Positions 43,476 to 53,418 of a stretch of 64,000 bases of DNA are shown in pieces. Source of the DNA: Nostoc sp. LEGE 06077. GTDB taxonomy: Bacteria > Cyanobacteriota > Cyanobacteriia > Cyanobacteriales > Nostocaceae. Position 1 is the stretch's first letter; each line of letters starts with the position of its first letter. The stretch spans positions 186,001-250,000 of the forward strand of contig NZ_JADEWI010000003.1 of the NCBI RefSeq assembly GCF_015207705.1. The letters run 5' to 3'. A program made the translations under genes and the position numbers. The notes under the pieces were generated by a model. It saw only the letters and a list, made by a program, of their open reading frames with translations. It had not been told where the DNA came from and did no database searches.

Positions 43476-46001
43476 ATGACATCAAAAGAAACAGTCATTT
43501 GGCTACAAGAACGTACAACTTTAGGAATTCTCTCATCGGCGGCGTTGAATGCGATCGCTGAGCTCTTAGAAGAACGAGTTGTCTCAAAAGGCAGTAACTT
43601 AGTCAGCGCCGAGACTTCCCCAGAAGCGCTTTACATCCTTAAAGATGGTCAAATTGAAAGCGATACCAGCAATAAAAGTAACTTTAGCCTCGCTTGTGGC
43701 TTTCTGCCAGGGGCAGTAATTAACCTGAAAGAACTGCTGTTAGATGAATTAACACCATCGACAATTGTTGCTTTAACAGAATCTCATGTCTGGGTTATCC
43801 CCGCGACTCAGTTTCGCAGCATAGCCAGCCAATACCCAGAAATTACCCAAGCATTATCTCGCTCTTTAGCGCAAGAATTAGCGCAAGTCACATCAGCTTT
43901 AACTTACGAACAAGAACGTTCTGTTGTTTTGCGTCCCTATTTAGTGACGAAAGCCCAAAGAGGTATTGTTGGTAGTAGTCGTTATGCAATACGTTTGCGC
44001 GAACAAATACGAGAAGCCGCAGCAGACGGCAAATCAGTAGAAATATTCGGCGAACCAGGGTTAGAAAAGGATAATATTGCAGCGCTAATTCACTACGGTT
44101 CCCCAAAACGTCGGGAACCGATGATCAAAATCAATTGTGGCATTCTCCAAACTAGCGGTATAGATCTATTTGGTCGTAGTGGTGGTAAACCAGGCCTATT
44201 GGAATGGCTGGGAGAAGGCACTTTGGTACTCAACAACATCCAAGAATTGCCCCCAGAGTTATTACCAGCGATGGTGCAGTTAATCAAAACAGGCACTTAT
44301 ATCCCTGTAACTCGTGATGGAGAATCAAAAGCCGTAACCCGTTCCAGTCAAGCCCGGATTTTGATTGTTTCGGAAAAAACTCAATCTAAAATTGAACGCT
44401 GCGTTGGTCGGGTGATTAAAGTGCCACCAGTGCGAGTACGAAAAACTGATATCAAAGCACAGGTAGAATATTACATCAGTCTTTATGTGCGATCGCGCGG
44501 TCTGCCTAAACCTCATGTCACCCCAGAAGCACTACGTCGCTTACAGTCCTATGACTTTCCTGGGAATCTGAAGGAGTTAAAAAATTTAGTAGAACGGGCA
44601 ATTGTTCAAGCCGGAGAAAGGCAAGAATTAACCGAAGAAATCTTCTGGTCAGCCCAAACCAAGAAAAAAGAATTTCGCGTCAACTTGTTGAATTCCTATC
44701 CGGGGTTGCGGAAGTTTTTACGTAGTGACTGGTGGCCAGACCGAATTAACTATGGCTTTACTGTGGTAGTTTTTCCCATCATCATTGCGGTGTTATTTGT
44801 GGGGCCGCAAACACGCGATCGCAATTTTGCTTTAAATTTATTTTGGGCTTGGTGGTGGCCTTTCTTTTTATTGATCTTTCCCTTTTTAGGTCGCGTCTGG
44901 TGTAGCGTCTGTCCTTTCATGATTTACGGTGAAATCACCCAAAAGCTATCTCTGTGGCTATTTCCTCGCCAACTCAAACGTTGGCCAAGAGAAAAAGCCG
45001 AGAAATGGGGCGGATGGTTTTTATTTGGCTTATTTACCTTAATTTTCCTTTGGGAAGAACTCTGGAACTTAGAAAATACAGCTTACCTGTCTGCTTGTTT
45101 GCTGTTGTTAATTACCGCTGGGGCAATGATTTTCTCCGCCATATTTGAACGGCGGTTTTGGTGTCGCTATCTCTGCCCTATTGGCGGAATGAATGGTTTA
45201 TTTGCCAAACTTTCCATGACAGAACTACGCGCCCAACAAGGCATTTGTTCTGCTACTTGTACAACCTATCAGTGTTACAAAGGTGGGCCGCAAAAAGGCG
45301 AAGGGATGGAAACCAATGGTTGTCCGCTATATTCTCATCCCGCCCAACTAGAAGATAACCGAGATTGCGTTTTGTGTATGACTTGTTTAAAAGCCTGTCC
45401 CCATCGTTCCGTTGAGTTTAACTTGCGTCCCCCCGGAATTGAACTGTGGACAACTCATGTAGCACGCAAGTATGAAGTTGCATTGTTATTTTTACTTTTT
45501 GGGGGCGTATATCTGCATCATTTACCAGAATTGCAATCATGGTTGGGTCTGCATCTGGATTTAACCGATTTTTGGCAGCATTTAGGCTTATCATTCCTAG
45601 GTTTAATTGTCCCGGCTGCTGTAACTTGGGTAGCATACGGCTTGATAAAGCTATTCAATTTTCAACGCAAGCCTAAACCATTTATCGAACTTGCCTATGG
45701 CTACTTACCATTAGTCCTCGGCGGGAACTTAGCGCATTACCTGAGTTTAGGCTTGTCAGAAGGCGGGCAAATTTTACCTGTGACTTTAGCTACTTTTGGG
45801 TTAAATAACCAACATTTGCCAGTCTTGATAGCACATCCGGCAGTTATTGACTTTTTGCAAGGTGCTACTTTAATTTTTTCTGTGCTGTTAACCATAGTAT
45901 TAACGCAAAAAATAGCACGCCAACCACTGCGATCGCTTTTTTGGCAACATTTAGCAACTATTGGGTTGGGAGCTAGTATGTGGGTACTAATAGTCTTTTA
46001 G
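43476..46001 (+). CDS. fusion: cNMP-binding-like, degenerate sigma-54-type AAA+, membrane polyferredoxin
   Basis: 841 residues in three parts. Residues 1-150 resemble a cyclic-nucleotide-binding domain. Residues 160-395 resemble the AAA+ domain of sigma-54 activators, but Walker A is GEPGLEKD at 192-199, not GExGxGKE, Walker B is LVLNN at 250-254, not LFLDE, and the GAFTGA loop is missing, so it should not hydrolyse ATP. Residues 425-841 have several membrane helices and a NosR/NapH/FixG-like polyferredoxin: WCSVCP (Cys476, 479), WCRYLCP (Cys563, 567), Cys591/595/600/616 and CVLCMTCLKACP (631-642). Cyanobacteria are thought to lack sigma-54. The natural reading is a redox sensor or electron-transfer membrane protein. 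Confidence 0.9.
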   Translation: MTSKETVIWLQERTTLGILSSAALNAIAELLEERVVSKGSNLVSAETSPEALYILKDGQIESDTSNKSNFSLACGFLPGAVINLKELLLDELTPSTIVALTESHVWVIPATQFRSIASQYPEITQALSRSLAQELAQVTSALTYEQERSVVLRPYLVTKAQRGIVGSSRYAIRLREQIREAAADGKSVEIFGEPGLEKDNIAALIHYGSPKRREPMIKINCGILQTSGIDLFGRSGGKPGLLEWLGEGTLVLNNIQELPPELLPAMVQLIKTGTYIPVTRDGESKAVTRSSQARILIVSEKTQSKIERCVGRVIKVPPVRVRKTDIKAQVEYYISLYVRSRGLPKPHVTPEALRRLQSYDFPGNLKELKNLVERAIVQAGERQELTEEIFWSAQTKKKEFRVNLLNSYPGLRKFLRSDWWPDRINYGFTVVVFPIIIAVLFVGPQTRDRNFALNLFWAWWWPFFLLIFPFLGRVWCSVCPFMIYGEITQKLSLWLFPRQLKRWPREKAEKWGGWFLFGLFTLIFLWEELWNLENTAYLSACLLLLITAGAMIFSAIFERRFWCRYLCPIGGMNGLFAKLSMTELRAQQGICSATCTTYQCYKGGPQKGEGMETNGCPLYSHPAQLEDNRDCVLCMTCLKACPHRSVEFNLRPPGIELWTTHVARKYEVALLFLLFGGVYLHHLPELQSWLGLHLDLTDFWQHLGLSFLGLIVPAAVTWVAYGLIKLFNFQRKPKPFIELAYGYLPLVLGGNLAHYLSLGLSEGGQILPVTLATFGLNNQHLPVLIAHPAVIDFLQGATLIFSVLLTIVLTQKIARQPLRSLFWQHLATIGLGASMWVLIVF

Positions 46002-46168
46002 CTAGACTTACTTTATACATTCAATACTTAAAATTTAAAATCCGTCATGAAATTCAAAGATTGTATAAATTCTGTACGCGAAGTTTATTACTAGTTCAAA
46101 TTTTGTTTATATTATCACTCAGTACGGATGTGACCAGATCAAGATACTCTTATCAACTCTAACTCCTT

Positions 46169-46885
46169 ATGATGTCAATACCGACGGTTAATACTCGTGC
46201 AGGAGGTTATGGTGTGGATACCTTAGCTCTTGCTAATCAACGTCAAGCAGTTAATTTTGTCAAACAGCCCCAGCCTTTACACAGATCAACCTCAAGCGCC
46301 ACAAAAAGATTAATTGACATTGTAGGAGCTATTGTTGGACTAATTATCACGGCGATCGTGGCAATTCCCATCGCAATTATCACCAAAATTACTAATCCCG
46401 GCCCCATATTATATTCCCAAATTCGCTGCGGTATCAACGGTAAACCTTTCCGCATCTGGAAGTTCCGCTCAATGGTGGTAAATGCCGAGCAAATCAAGCA
46501 TTTGGTCAAAAATCAAGCCCAAGGTCACATATTTAAAGCTGTTGATGACCCCCGCATTACCCCAGTCGGTAAATTCTTGCGTCGCACTAGCTTAGATGAA
46601 TTTCCCCAGTTTTGGAATGTTCTCAAGGGAGAAATGAGCTTAGTTGGTACTCGTCCTCCTACTCCTGATGAAGTCATCCACTATGCACCCCACCATTGGG
46701 AAAGATTAAGAGTTAAGCCAGGGATGACGGGGGAATGGCAAGTTAATGGACGTTCCAGCATCAAAGATTTTGAAACAATTGTGAAAATGGATGTGGATTA
46801 CCAACGTAAATGGTCTATAGTTTATGACCTGATGTTGATATATAAAACAATCTGGGTGGTCTTTAACAAAAGTGGCGCTTGTTAG
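46169..46885 (+). CDS. bacterial sugar transferase (priming glycosyl-1-phosphate transferase)
   Basis: 238 residues. A membrane helix at about 49-75 is followed by the cytoplasmic catalytic part with FRSMVVNAEQ, DEFPQFWNVLKGEMSLVGTR and RVKPGMTGEWQVNGRSS, all typical of the PglC/WcaJ/CpsE family. The four-helix N-terminal region of the long forms is absent, so this is the short form. It would start polysaccharide assembly by moving a sugar phosphate to undecaprenyl phosphate. A second member of the family is at 51051. The gene is convergent with the sugar ABC permease. Confidence 0.92.
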   Translation: MMSIPTVNTRAGGYGVDTLALANQRQAVNFVKQPQPLHRSTSSATKRLIDIVGAIVGLIITAIVAIPIAIITKITNPGPILYSQIRCGINGKPFRIWKFRSMVVNAEQIKHLVKNQAQGHIFKAVDDPRITPVGKFLRRTSLDEFPQFWNVLKGEMSLVGTRPPTPDEVIHYAPHHWERLRVKPGMTGEWQVNGRSSIKDFETIVKMDVDYQRKWSIVYDLMLIYKTIWVVFNKSGAC

Positions 46886-46891
46886 TCAAAA

Positions 46892-47731
46892 TTAACCCTT
46901 AACACCACTACCAGTTTCCGTCGGTACAATATAGCGTTGTAAAAAGAGAAATAATATTAGTACTGGGGCAATAGAAATTATCGAGCCAGCAGCTACTAAG
47001 CGCCAGTCCAAAGAAAAAGTCCCGGCTAATTTTGCTACTCCTAAAGGTAAGGTGTAAAGTTTTTCATCTTGAATGACAATCAACGGCCAAAGAAAATCAC
47101 TCCAAGAACCAATAAAGACGAAAATTGCCAGAGTAACCAATGCAGGACGAATGGCTGGTAACATAATATGCCACCACAAGCCTAACTCGGAACTACCATC
47201 CATCCGCGCCGCTTCTTCGATTTCTTTTGGTACACCCATAAAAGCTTGGCGCAGCAAAAAAATGCCAAAAGCCGAAGCTAAACTAGGAAACATCATTCCC
47301 CAATAAGTGTTTACTAAGCCTAGCTGGACTGTCAAAATGTACAAGGGAATCATGACTATCTGAAAAGGAATCATGATTGTCGAGACGATCGCCACAAAAA
47401 TCCAGTCTCGCCCCGGAAATGATAATCTGGCTAAAGGGTAAGCCGCTAAAGCACAAAATAATAAATTCAAGCCAACAGTCAGCACAGAAACCAAAGTACT
47501 GTTATATAAATATTGAGCAAATGGTAAAGATTGCCACACAGTAGAAAAATTACCTAGTGTTGGTTGACTTGGTAGTAACTGTGGTGGCGACTGTAAAATA
47601 TTTTCCGTTGGTGATTTTAAAGCAGTACTAATTAACCAGAGTAAGGGAAATAGCGTAATGAGGGCGATCGCTCCTAATAAAGCATAGGTGATCAAAATTT
47701 GCCAGCGCGAGTTTTTTATTTGTAGCTTCAT
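46892..47731 (-). CDS. carbohydrate ABC transporter permease (MalG/UgpE-like)
   Basis: 279 residues with six membrane helices. The EAA loop EEAARMDGSSELGLWWHIMLPAIRP is intact, so it should dock with an ATPase subunit. Family members import sugars or glycerol phosphate. The partner permease, binding protein and ATPase are not in the window, so it is an orphan permease here. It lies seven bases from the sugar transferase stop, convergent. Confidence 0.92.
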   Translation of the reverse strand: MKLQIKNSRWQILITYALLGAIALITLFPLLWLISTALKSPTENILQSPPQLLPSQPTLGNFSTVWQSLPFAQYLYNSTLVSVLTVGLNLLFCALAAYPLARLSFPGRDWIFVAIVSTIMIPFQIVMIPLYILTVQLGLVNTYWGMMFPSLASAFGIFLLRQAFMGVPKEIEEAARMDGSSELGLWWHIMLPAIRPALVTLAIFVFIGSWSDFLWPLIVIQDEKLYTLPLGVAKLAGTFSLDWRLVAAGSIISIAPVLILFLFLQRYIVPTETGSGVKG

Positions 47732-47754
47732 AAAATTGGCCTATATTGAACTTT

Positions 47755-48330
47755 TTAAGCATAAATAAGGAATTTAGTTTCTGTTGAAATCGCTTGTAAA
47801 GGTTTATCCCAATTTTCTGTAGGTAGTTGAGGTAAATAAGCAAAATCAAATACTATACCGATAGTGAATATATTCGCCCACTCTGGGGAACTAAGTAAGC
47901 GGTCATAATATCCGCCACCGTAACCCAAGCGATATCCGCGAGAATCGCCAGCGACACTAGGCACAAGAATTAAATCAACTTTACTAGGGTATATGATTGG
48001 TGCATCGGGATGTGGTTCGCTGATACCATAGCTGTTAATTTGCAGCGATTCCCCAGATTTCCAAGTATGCCAAGATAAGGAATTACCAACACAGCGCGGA
48101 AACCCCCATTTGTATTTAGTATCTGCAAATAAGGAACTTAAATCAGGTTCTTGACGAAAGCTAAAATAAGCGAGTATTGTCTTTGCTTCATCATAGTGAA
48201 TCAAAGTTTGTAGTGTTGTACAGATGCGATCGCTTTTTTCTCTCCATTCTTTAACAGACATCGATTGCCGTTGTTTTAGTAACGTGCGGCGTAGTTTTGC
48301 TTTATCTAGTTGAATATCAACTGTATCCAT
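47755..48330 (-). CDS. 5-formyltetrahydrofolate cyclo-ligase
   Basis: 191 residues. The signature GYGGGYYDRLL near 134-144 and the ATP-binding LVPSVAGDSRGYRLG are present. The enzyme turns 5-formyltetrahydrofolate to 5,10-methenyltetrahydrofolate with ATP. Length fits the family. The stop is 23 bases before the start of the permease gene on the same strand, so the two may be co-transcribed. Confidence 0.93.
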   Translation of the reverse strand: MDTVDIQLDKAKLRRTLLKQRQSMSVKEWREKSDRICTTLQTLIHYDEAKTILAYFSFRQEPDLSSLFADTKYKWGFPRCVGNSLSWHTWKSGESLQINSYGISEPHPDAPIIYPSKVDLILVPSVAGDSRGYRLGYGGGYYDRLLSSPEWANIFTIGIVFDFAYLPQLPTENWDKPLQAISTETKFLIYA

Positions 48331-48351
48331 GAAAAAAGTCTGCCTATAAAA

Positions 48352-48380
48352 ATAGAGACGTTACATAGCAACGTCTCTAT
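48352..48380. repeat. dispersed inverted repeat, 'tagagacgtt' type
   Basis: The arms atagagacgtt and aacgtctctat enclose a short centre. It lies between fcl and the cyclo-ligase gene and is related to the element at 6430-6459. Confidence 0.65.
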
Positions 48381-48407
48381 CTCAAGATAAAGTCAACTTT
48401 ACAATAA

Positions 48408-49352
48408 TTAAGCGGCGTTTTGACGATACCACTCAATAGTCTTCTTTAGCCCTTCCCTAAAGTCAACTTGCGCCGTGAAACCAAAAGCTTCCTTGGCTCG
48501 TTCTGTATCTAAACATCTGCGGGGTTGACCGTTGGGTTTGTCGGTTTCCCAAACAATTTCGCCGTCAAACTCCATCAATTCGCAAATCAGGGTAATCAAA
48601 TCACGAATGGAGATTTCATAACCAGTCCCTAAGTTAACTGGTTCAAAGTCATTGTAAAACTGAGTCCCCATGACAATTCCCAGTGCTGCATCTTCTGAAT
48701 AGAGAAACTCGCGGGTAGGACTTCCATCACCCCAAACTGGGAGTTGTTTTGCTCCCTGAATTTGGGCTTCGTGGACTTTGCGAATTAATGCAGGAATTAC
48801 ATGAGAACTGCTGGGGTCAAAGTTATCTTCCGGCCCGTATAAGTTCACAGGTAGTAGGTAAATACCATCGAACCCATACTGCTGGCGATAAGATTGCAAC
48901 TGAACTAACAGCGCCTTCTTAGCCACACCGTAGGGAGCGTTAGTTTCTTCTGGGTAGCCATTCCAAAGATCATCTTCTTTAAATGGCACCGGCGTAAATT
49001 TAGGATAGGCACAGATTGTACCAACACAGACAAATTTTTCTACTCCAGCTTGATGGGCAGCATGAATTAGCTGGGTTCCCATAATTAAGTTGTCGTAGAA
49101 TAACTCTGCTGGCTTTTCGCGGTTGAGGCCAATCCCACCGACGTGAGCCGCTAAGTGGATAATGATATCTTGTTGGTCAACTGCGCGTTGACAGTTCTCC
49201 CACACACGGATATCACATTCACGCGATCGCGGTACAGTAATTTTTGCACTATCAGCCCCAGCCTTACACAGCTGATCTATTACCTGACGACCGAGGAATC
49301 CCGCCCCACCTGTGACGAGAATCCTTTTGTTTTTCAGTTCTAAGGCGGTCAT
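48408..49352 (-). CDS. fcl: GDP-L-fucose synthase
   Basis: 314 residues of the extended SDR family. Near the N-terminus is GGAGFLG (the NADP site), and YGVAKKALL has the catalytic Tyr and Lys of the YxxxK motif. The [13 protein letters not shown] and [14 protein letters not shown] segments are typical of GDP-4-keto-6-deoxy-mannose epimerase/reductase. It makes GDP-L-fucose from the Gmd product. The gmd stop is 23 bases upstream, so gmd and fcl form one operon. GAGGATAACAAT precedes the ATG. Confidence 0.95.
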   Translation of the reverse strand: MTALELKNKRILVTGGAGFLGRQVIDQLCKAGADSAKITVPRSRECDIRVWENCQRAVDQQDIIIHLAAHVGGIGLNREKPAELFYDNLIMGTQLIHAAHQAGVEKFVCVGTICAYPKFTPVPFKEDDLWNGYPEETNAPYGVAKKALLVQLQSYRQQYGFDGIYLLPVNLYGPEDNFDPSSSHVIPALIRKVHEAQIQGAKQLPVWGDGSPTREFLYSEDAALGIVMGTQFYNDFEPVNLGTGYEISIRDLITLICELMEFDGEIVWETDKPNGQPRRCLDTERAKEAFGFTAQVDFREGLKKTIEWYRQNAA

Positions 49353-49375
49353 ATTGTTATCCTCAGCGGTATAAA

Positions 49376-50455
49376 TCAGAAGTGGAGAGCGCCCAATTCT
49401 TGGCGAATAGTGGCAATATCCACAGGTATTGATGAACCATTACCATTGGGTGAAGTGTGTCCCAAAGCTTGTAAATCTGCTTCTACCATGAGGGAGACTA
49501 ATCCTTCAAAGGTGACAGAAGGTTCCCAGCCTAGTTTCTGTTTTGCTTTAGTCGGATCACCAATCAATAAGTCTACTTCGGCGGGGCGTAGGTAGCGATC
49601 GTCAAACTCTATGTAATCTTGCCAATTGAGGTTGACATAACCAAAAGCTAACTCTAAAAATTCTTTAACTGAGTGGGTTTCACCAGTTGCAATTACATAA
49701 TCATCTGGCTGGTCTTTTTGTAACATCAACCACATTGCTCGGACGTAATCTTTAGCGTAACCCCAATCTCGTTTCGCATCCAGATTACCCATATACAGCT
49801 TTTTCTGCTTACCAGCCACAATTCTCGCTACTGCTCTGGTAATTTTACGAGTAACAAAGGTTTCACCCCGACGTGGTGACTCGTGATTAAACAAAATACC
49901 GTTACAAGCAAACAAATTGTAAGATTCGCGGTAATTTACTGTTTGCCAGTGAGCATAAACTTTTGCACAAGCGTAGGGACTACGGGGATAAAATGGTGTT
50001 GTTTCGTTTTGGGGTACTGCTTGGACTAAACCATACATTTCCGAAGAACCAGCTTGATAGAAACGTACTTCAGTACCAGTACGCCGCTGATAATCTCGAA
50101 TAGCTTCCAATAGACGCAGTGTACCCATACCAACTGCATCAACTGTATACTCTGGTGAGTCAAAGCTCACCCTAACATGAGATTGTGCGCCTAGGTTGTA
50201 TATTTCGTTTGGTTGAACTTCTTCTAAAATTCGTCGCAGCGTTGTACCATCCGTCAAGTCACCGTAGTGAAGAAACAACCGCACACCCTCTTTATGGGGG
50301 TCTTCGTAAATATGATCAATGCGGTCTGTATTGAAGGTAGAAGTCCGACGAATAATTCCATGAACTTCGTAACCTTGCTCTAACAAAAACTCACTCAGAT
50401 ATGAACCATCTTGACCGGTAATACCAGTAATCAACGCTCGCTTAGTTTGCACCAT
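49376..50455 (-). CDS. gmd: GDP-mannose 4,6-dehydratase
   Basis: 359 residues from the ATG at 50455 ([11 protein letters not shown]); an upstream TTG at 50461 is in frame but AAGGGA lies nine bases from the ATG. The [10 protein letters not shown] cofactor site, [11 protein letters not shown] with the catalytic Ser/Thr and [10 protein letters not shown] with the Tyr/Lys pair match Gmd. It makes GDP-4-keto-6-deoxy-D-mannose for fucose, and fcl follows. The product goes into exopolysaccharide or LPS. Confidence 0.96.
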   Translation of the reverse strand: MVQTKRALITGITGQDGSYLSEFLLEQGYEVHGIIRRTSTFNTDRIDHIYEDPHKEGVRLFLHYGDLTDGTTLRRILEEVQPNEIYNLGAQSHVRVSFDSPEYTVDAVGMGTLRLLEAIRDYQRRTGTEVRFYQAGSSEMYGLVQAVPQNETTPFYPRSPYACAKVYAHWQTVNYRESYNLFACNGILFNHESPRRGETFVTRKITRAVARIVAGKQKKLYMGNLDAKRDWGYAKDYVRAMWLMLQKDQPDDYVIATGETHSVKEFLELAFGYVNLNWQDYIEFDDRYLRPAEVDLLIGDPTKAKQKLGWEPSVTFEGLVSLMVEADLQALGHTSPNGNGSSIPVDIATIRQELGALHF

Positions 50456-50461
50456 GCTCAA

Positions 50462-51050
50462 TTATCCCTTGTTATTTTTGATCTATATAGTTTCCGTCCA
50501 ACTGATACAACCTAGCAGCTAATGGCTAAATTGCCTAATGGGAAACTTACGGGTCTTAATTGATAGCAGAAATTTGCCGTAAACAAATATACTTAATTAC
50601 GTATTTTTTAACAACTGAATCTTGAGTAGCTTAACGCAGTGATTAGATGGAATTTTTCATATACTTAGTAATTTTTACAAAAACTTCATATAATCTGGAT
50701 TTTTATTAAGTCTAAATCAATTGAAAAGTGGAGAAATTTATTAAGCAAGTTATTGACAGATAGAAGTAGAAGGCTTGATCAGTAATCTTTTCGACAAACA
50801 AAATTTTTTAACTTTGGATTGCTCATGTTGAGTGATTTTAATTAACTTTGTTTTATGCACTCAAACAAATACAGATGAATATTGGGCAGTTTACTGAGAA
50901 TCGATGAATCAGAAAGTCTCTCTTCAGATAACTATGTAGTTCTGATACAACCCTATCCTCAGAAATTTTCACATCTTACTTAGTAGAAACATTTAAAAGT
51001 AAAATAAAATAGGGGCAGTAAATGCCCCTACGCTCAATGTTGATTCTTGC
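50462..51050. other. AT-rich intergenic region upstream of gmd
   Basis: 589 bases with no gene on either strand. It holds the gmd promoter on the left and the 3' end of the sugar transferase operon on the right. A short 'ggggcag...tgcccct' hairpin lies near 51012-51029 and could end transcription of the right-hand gene. Confidence 0.45.
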
Positions 51051-51812
51051 TCAGTAAGCTCCGTTATTTTTAGGCATAATGACCACATCAATCGTTTTCA
51101 GTATTATCCAGAGGTCAAGCCAGAAATTCCGAAATTTGACATAGTGCAGGTCTATTTGAACTCTCCTAGGGTAAGGAATGTCATTACGTCCCGAAACCTG
51201 CCATAATCCAGTAATTCCTGGTCGGATTGTTAATATCTGACCTATGTGATTACCGTATTTTGGTAATTCTTCTGCTACTAGGGGGCGCGGCCCGACGACG
51301 CTCATATCTCCTTTTAAAACATTCCAAAACTGAGGAAATTCGTCCAAGCTAGTAATCCGGAGAAATCTACCAATTGTGGTAATTCTGGGGTCATGTTTCA
51401 GCTTAAAACTGCTTTCAAATTCTTGCCGCAACTGGGGCGATGTTTCCATCATTTGCACGAGTATTTCGTCTGCATTGCTTACCATTGTGCGGAATTTAAT
51501 ACAATTGAAGCGTTTGTAGTTTTTGCCAACCCGTTCTTGGACATAAAAAATCGGGCCTTCTGAGCTTAATGCAATCAGCAAGGCCAAAATTAAATAAAGA
51601 GGAAAAAACAAAATAAGTACTGACAGCGAAAACCCGATGTCGAATAGTCGCTTAGTAAACTCTCCGTTTAAAGCCTGAACGGACAAACCCTTGGGTTTTA
51701 CCTTGGGTGCCTTTGTTTTTTTACTACGTTTTAAGAAAGTACGCGTAGACGAGCTAGCGTCTTGCCGTAGGCTTCGCTTGCCGGAGAGGAGTGAGCTCTG
51801 GGCAGTCATCAT
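51051..51812 (-). CDS. bacterial sugar transferase (priming glycosyl-1-phosphate transferase)
   Basis: About 253 residues from the ATG at 51812; an earlier frame start at 51836 and an ATG at 51809 are alternatives, with AAGGAG lying just before these ATGs. The conserved part has a membrane helix at about 60-80 and FRTMVSNADE, DEFPQFWNVLKGDMSVVGPRPL and RPGITGLWQVSGRND. It should transfer a sugar phosphate to undecaprenyl phosphate. The first 20 or so codons (51739-51797) match dispersed-repeat DNA, so the N-terminus may be an insertion. It is a paralogue of the gene at 46169. Confidence 0.92.
   Translation of the reverse strand: MMTAQSSLLSGKRSLRQDASSSTRTFLKRSKKTKAPKVKPKGLSVQALNGEFTKRLFDIGFSLSVLILFFPLYLILALLIALSSEGPIFYVQERVGKNYKRFNCIKFRTMVSNADEILVQMMETSPQLRQEFESSFKLKHDPRITTIGRFLRITSLDEFPQFWNVLKGDMSVVGPRPLVAEELPKYGNHIGQILTIRPGITGLWQVSGRNDIPYPRRVQIDLHYVKFRNFWLDLWIILKTIDVVIMPKNNGAY
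51739..51797. repeat. dispersed repeat inside the 5' end of a coding sequence
   Basis: The 'gccgtaggcttcgcttgccggagagg' type sequence, with its cgtagac and gctagcg neighbours, is a Nostoc-type repeat. Here it is translated in frame as a Ser/Arg-rich stretch before the sugar transferase membrane helix. A related repeat is at 53281-53340 between genes. Confidence 0.6.
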
Positions 51813-51922
51813 ACTCCTTAATAATCCACACCACACATAGTCCCAATCTTAAAGCCAAAATGAGGTGCTTCTGGAGGGAAGTTCCAAAAGCATACACAAT
51901 TTCAGTACACAAATTTCAACCA

Positions 51923-53065
51923 TTACTCGAAGTATGGTCTGGTTTTGTGGCACTTGTTGAGAAAATCTAGATAACGTTGTGCAAAAACTTGCGGTGAAAA
52001 CTGGGCAACGTGCGATCGCAAATACTCAGGATTAATCAAATTGCGATACATTTCAAATTTTTCCACCGCTTCTGTCAAGGCTGCTACTGTTTGTTCTGGA
52101 AAGAAGATACCAGTTCCTTGCTCGTGGTGCGATCGCACATCCCGTACTGTTTCTAATGCACCCCCAGCCCCATAAGCAATCACTGGAGTCCCGCAAGCTT
52201 GTGCCTCTACTAAGGCAATGCCAAAATCTTCACAAGCTGCATAGACAAATGCCCTGGCCTGCGCCATATATTTTTTTACTACATCATCAGGCTGCCAACC
52301 CAGTATTTTAATGTTAGAGTTGGCTATTTGGCGAATTTTTTCCATTTCTGAACCTGTACCAATTACGACCAATGGTAACTGCAATTTATTGAAAGCTTGG
52401 ACAATTAAAGATACTTGCTTATAGCTAACTAAACGGGAAACAGTCAAGTAAAAATTTTCTTTTTGGAGAAAAAGCGGAAAAGCTTCTACATTAACTGGTG
52501 GATAAATAACTGTGGCTTCTCGTCGATAGCAACGCCAAATTCTTCGCGCGGTGTGTTGGGAATTGGCAATAAAGTAATCAACGCGATTAGCACTCAATAC
52601 ATCCCACTGACGCAGCTGATGCAGTAGATACTTTGTTAACCACCCTGGTAAACCACTTCCTAGCTTACTTTGCCGGAGATAATCAAAAGTCAAGTCCCAG
52701 GCATAACGCATAGGACTGTGACAATAGCAAATATGCAACTGGTCGGGGGTAGTTAAAACTCCTTTAGCTACAGCATGAGAAGAAGACAAAATTACGTCAT
52801 ATTGACGCAAATCCAGTTGTTCAATTGCCAAGGGTAACAAAGGCAAATATTTTTGCACTCCATTTTTGGCAAAAGGAAAGTTTTGCAAAAAGGTTGTACC
52901 AATTTGACGTTTGTACAAGTAACTTTCAAGATTACTGGATTCAAAGTCAATTAGGGCATATAAATCAGCATCAACGTGATTCAGAATCTCTTGTACAACT
53001 AGTTCTGAACCACCGGTGGCTTTAGGTGTTAACCACTCATGAACCAGAGCATATTTCAAAGGCAC
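51923..53065 (-). CDS. GT4 family glycosyltransferase
   Basis: 380 residues. Two Rossmann domains; KYALVHEWLTPKATGG at the start is the typical N-terminus of this cyanobacterial group, and ACEDFGIALVEAQACGTPVIA is the GT4 donor-site E-x7-E motif. It would add sugars in polysaccharide assembly. The start is GTG at 53065, or possibly the TTG at 53059 which gives the usual MKYALVHEW. It precedes the sugar transferase at 51051 by 110 bases on the same strand. Confidence 0.92.
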   Translation of the reverse strand: MPLKYALVHEWLTPKATGGSELVVQEILNHVDADLYALIDFESSNLESYLYKRQIGTTFLQNFPFAKNGVQKYLPLLPLAIEQLDLRQYDVILSSSHAVAKGVLTTPDQLHICYCHSPMRYAWDLTFDYLRQSKLGSGLPGWLTKYLLHQLRQWDVLSANRVDYFIANSQHTARRIWRCYRREATVIYPPVNVEAFPLFLQKENFYLTVSRLVSYKQVSLIVQAFNKLQLPLVVIGTGSEMEKIRQIANSNIKILGWQPDDVVKKYMAQARAFVYAACEDFGIALVEAQACGTPVIAYGAGGALETVRDVRSHHEQGTGIFFPEQTVAALTEAVEKFEMYRNLINPEYLRSHVAQFSPQVFAQRYLDFLNKCHKTRPYFE

Positions 53066-53418
53066 AGTTAACTTGAGTAGGTGGAAAATATACCAGACAA
53101 ATTGTGAGGAAGCGCCCCAGATTCAACTTCCGACGGAATTCAAGTGAAAGTGGTTCCAGAGGGATGCAGCAACCTGATAACCTCAAATGGGGACTAGAGA
53201 CTAATAAAGTCAAAAACCAAAAGTAAAAAGGTAAGTCATTACATTGGACGGGTTTCCCGACTTGAGGTAACTGTCGTCAAATGGCGTTAGCGACGTACTC
53301 CTGCGGAGAAGCAAGCTACGCGTAGTGTCTCCCGAAGGGTAAAAGACTCTTTTGTTTTAACTTTTGCATTTTTACTTCCTAGTCTCTAGCCTCTCCATTA
53401 GATATAAAAGGGGAATTT
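53066..53418. other. intergenic region with dispersed repeat
   Basis: 353 bases between two divergent genes. The part 53281-53340 is a dispersed repeat; near 53341-53395 are tttgc/tttac heptamer-like repeats. A GGGGAATTT sequence precedes the next ATG. Confidence 0.5.
53281..53340. repeat. dispersed repeat, 'gcggagaagcaagctacgc' type
   Basis: A nested palindromic repeat of the Nostoc kind, with gcgttagcg, tcctgcggaga and gctacgcgtag parts. Related to the sequence at 51739-51797, which lies in coding DNA. Confidence 0.65.
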
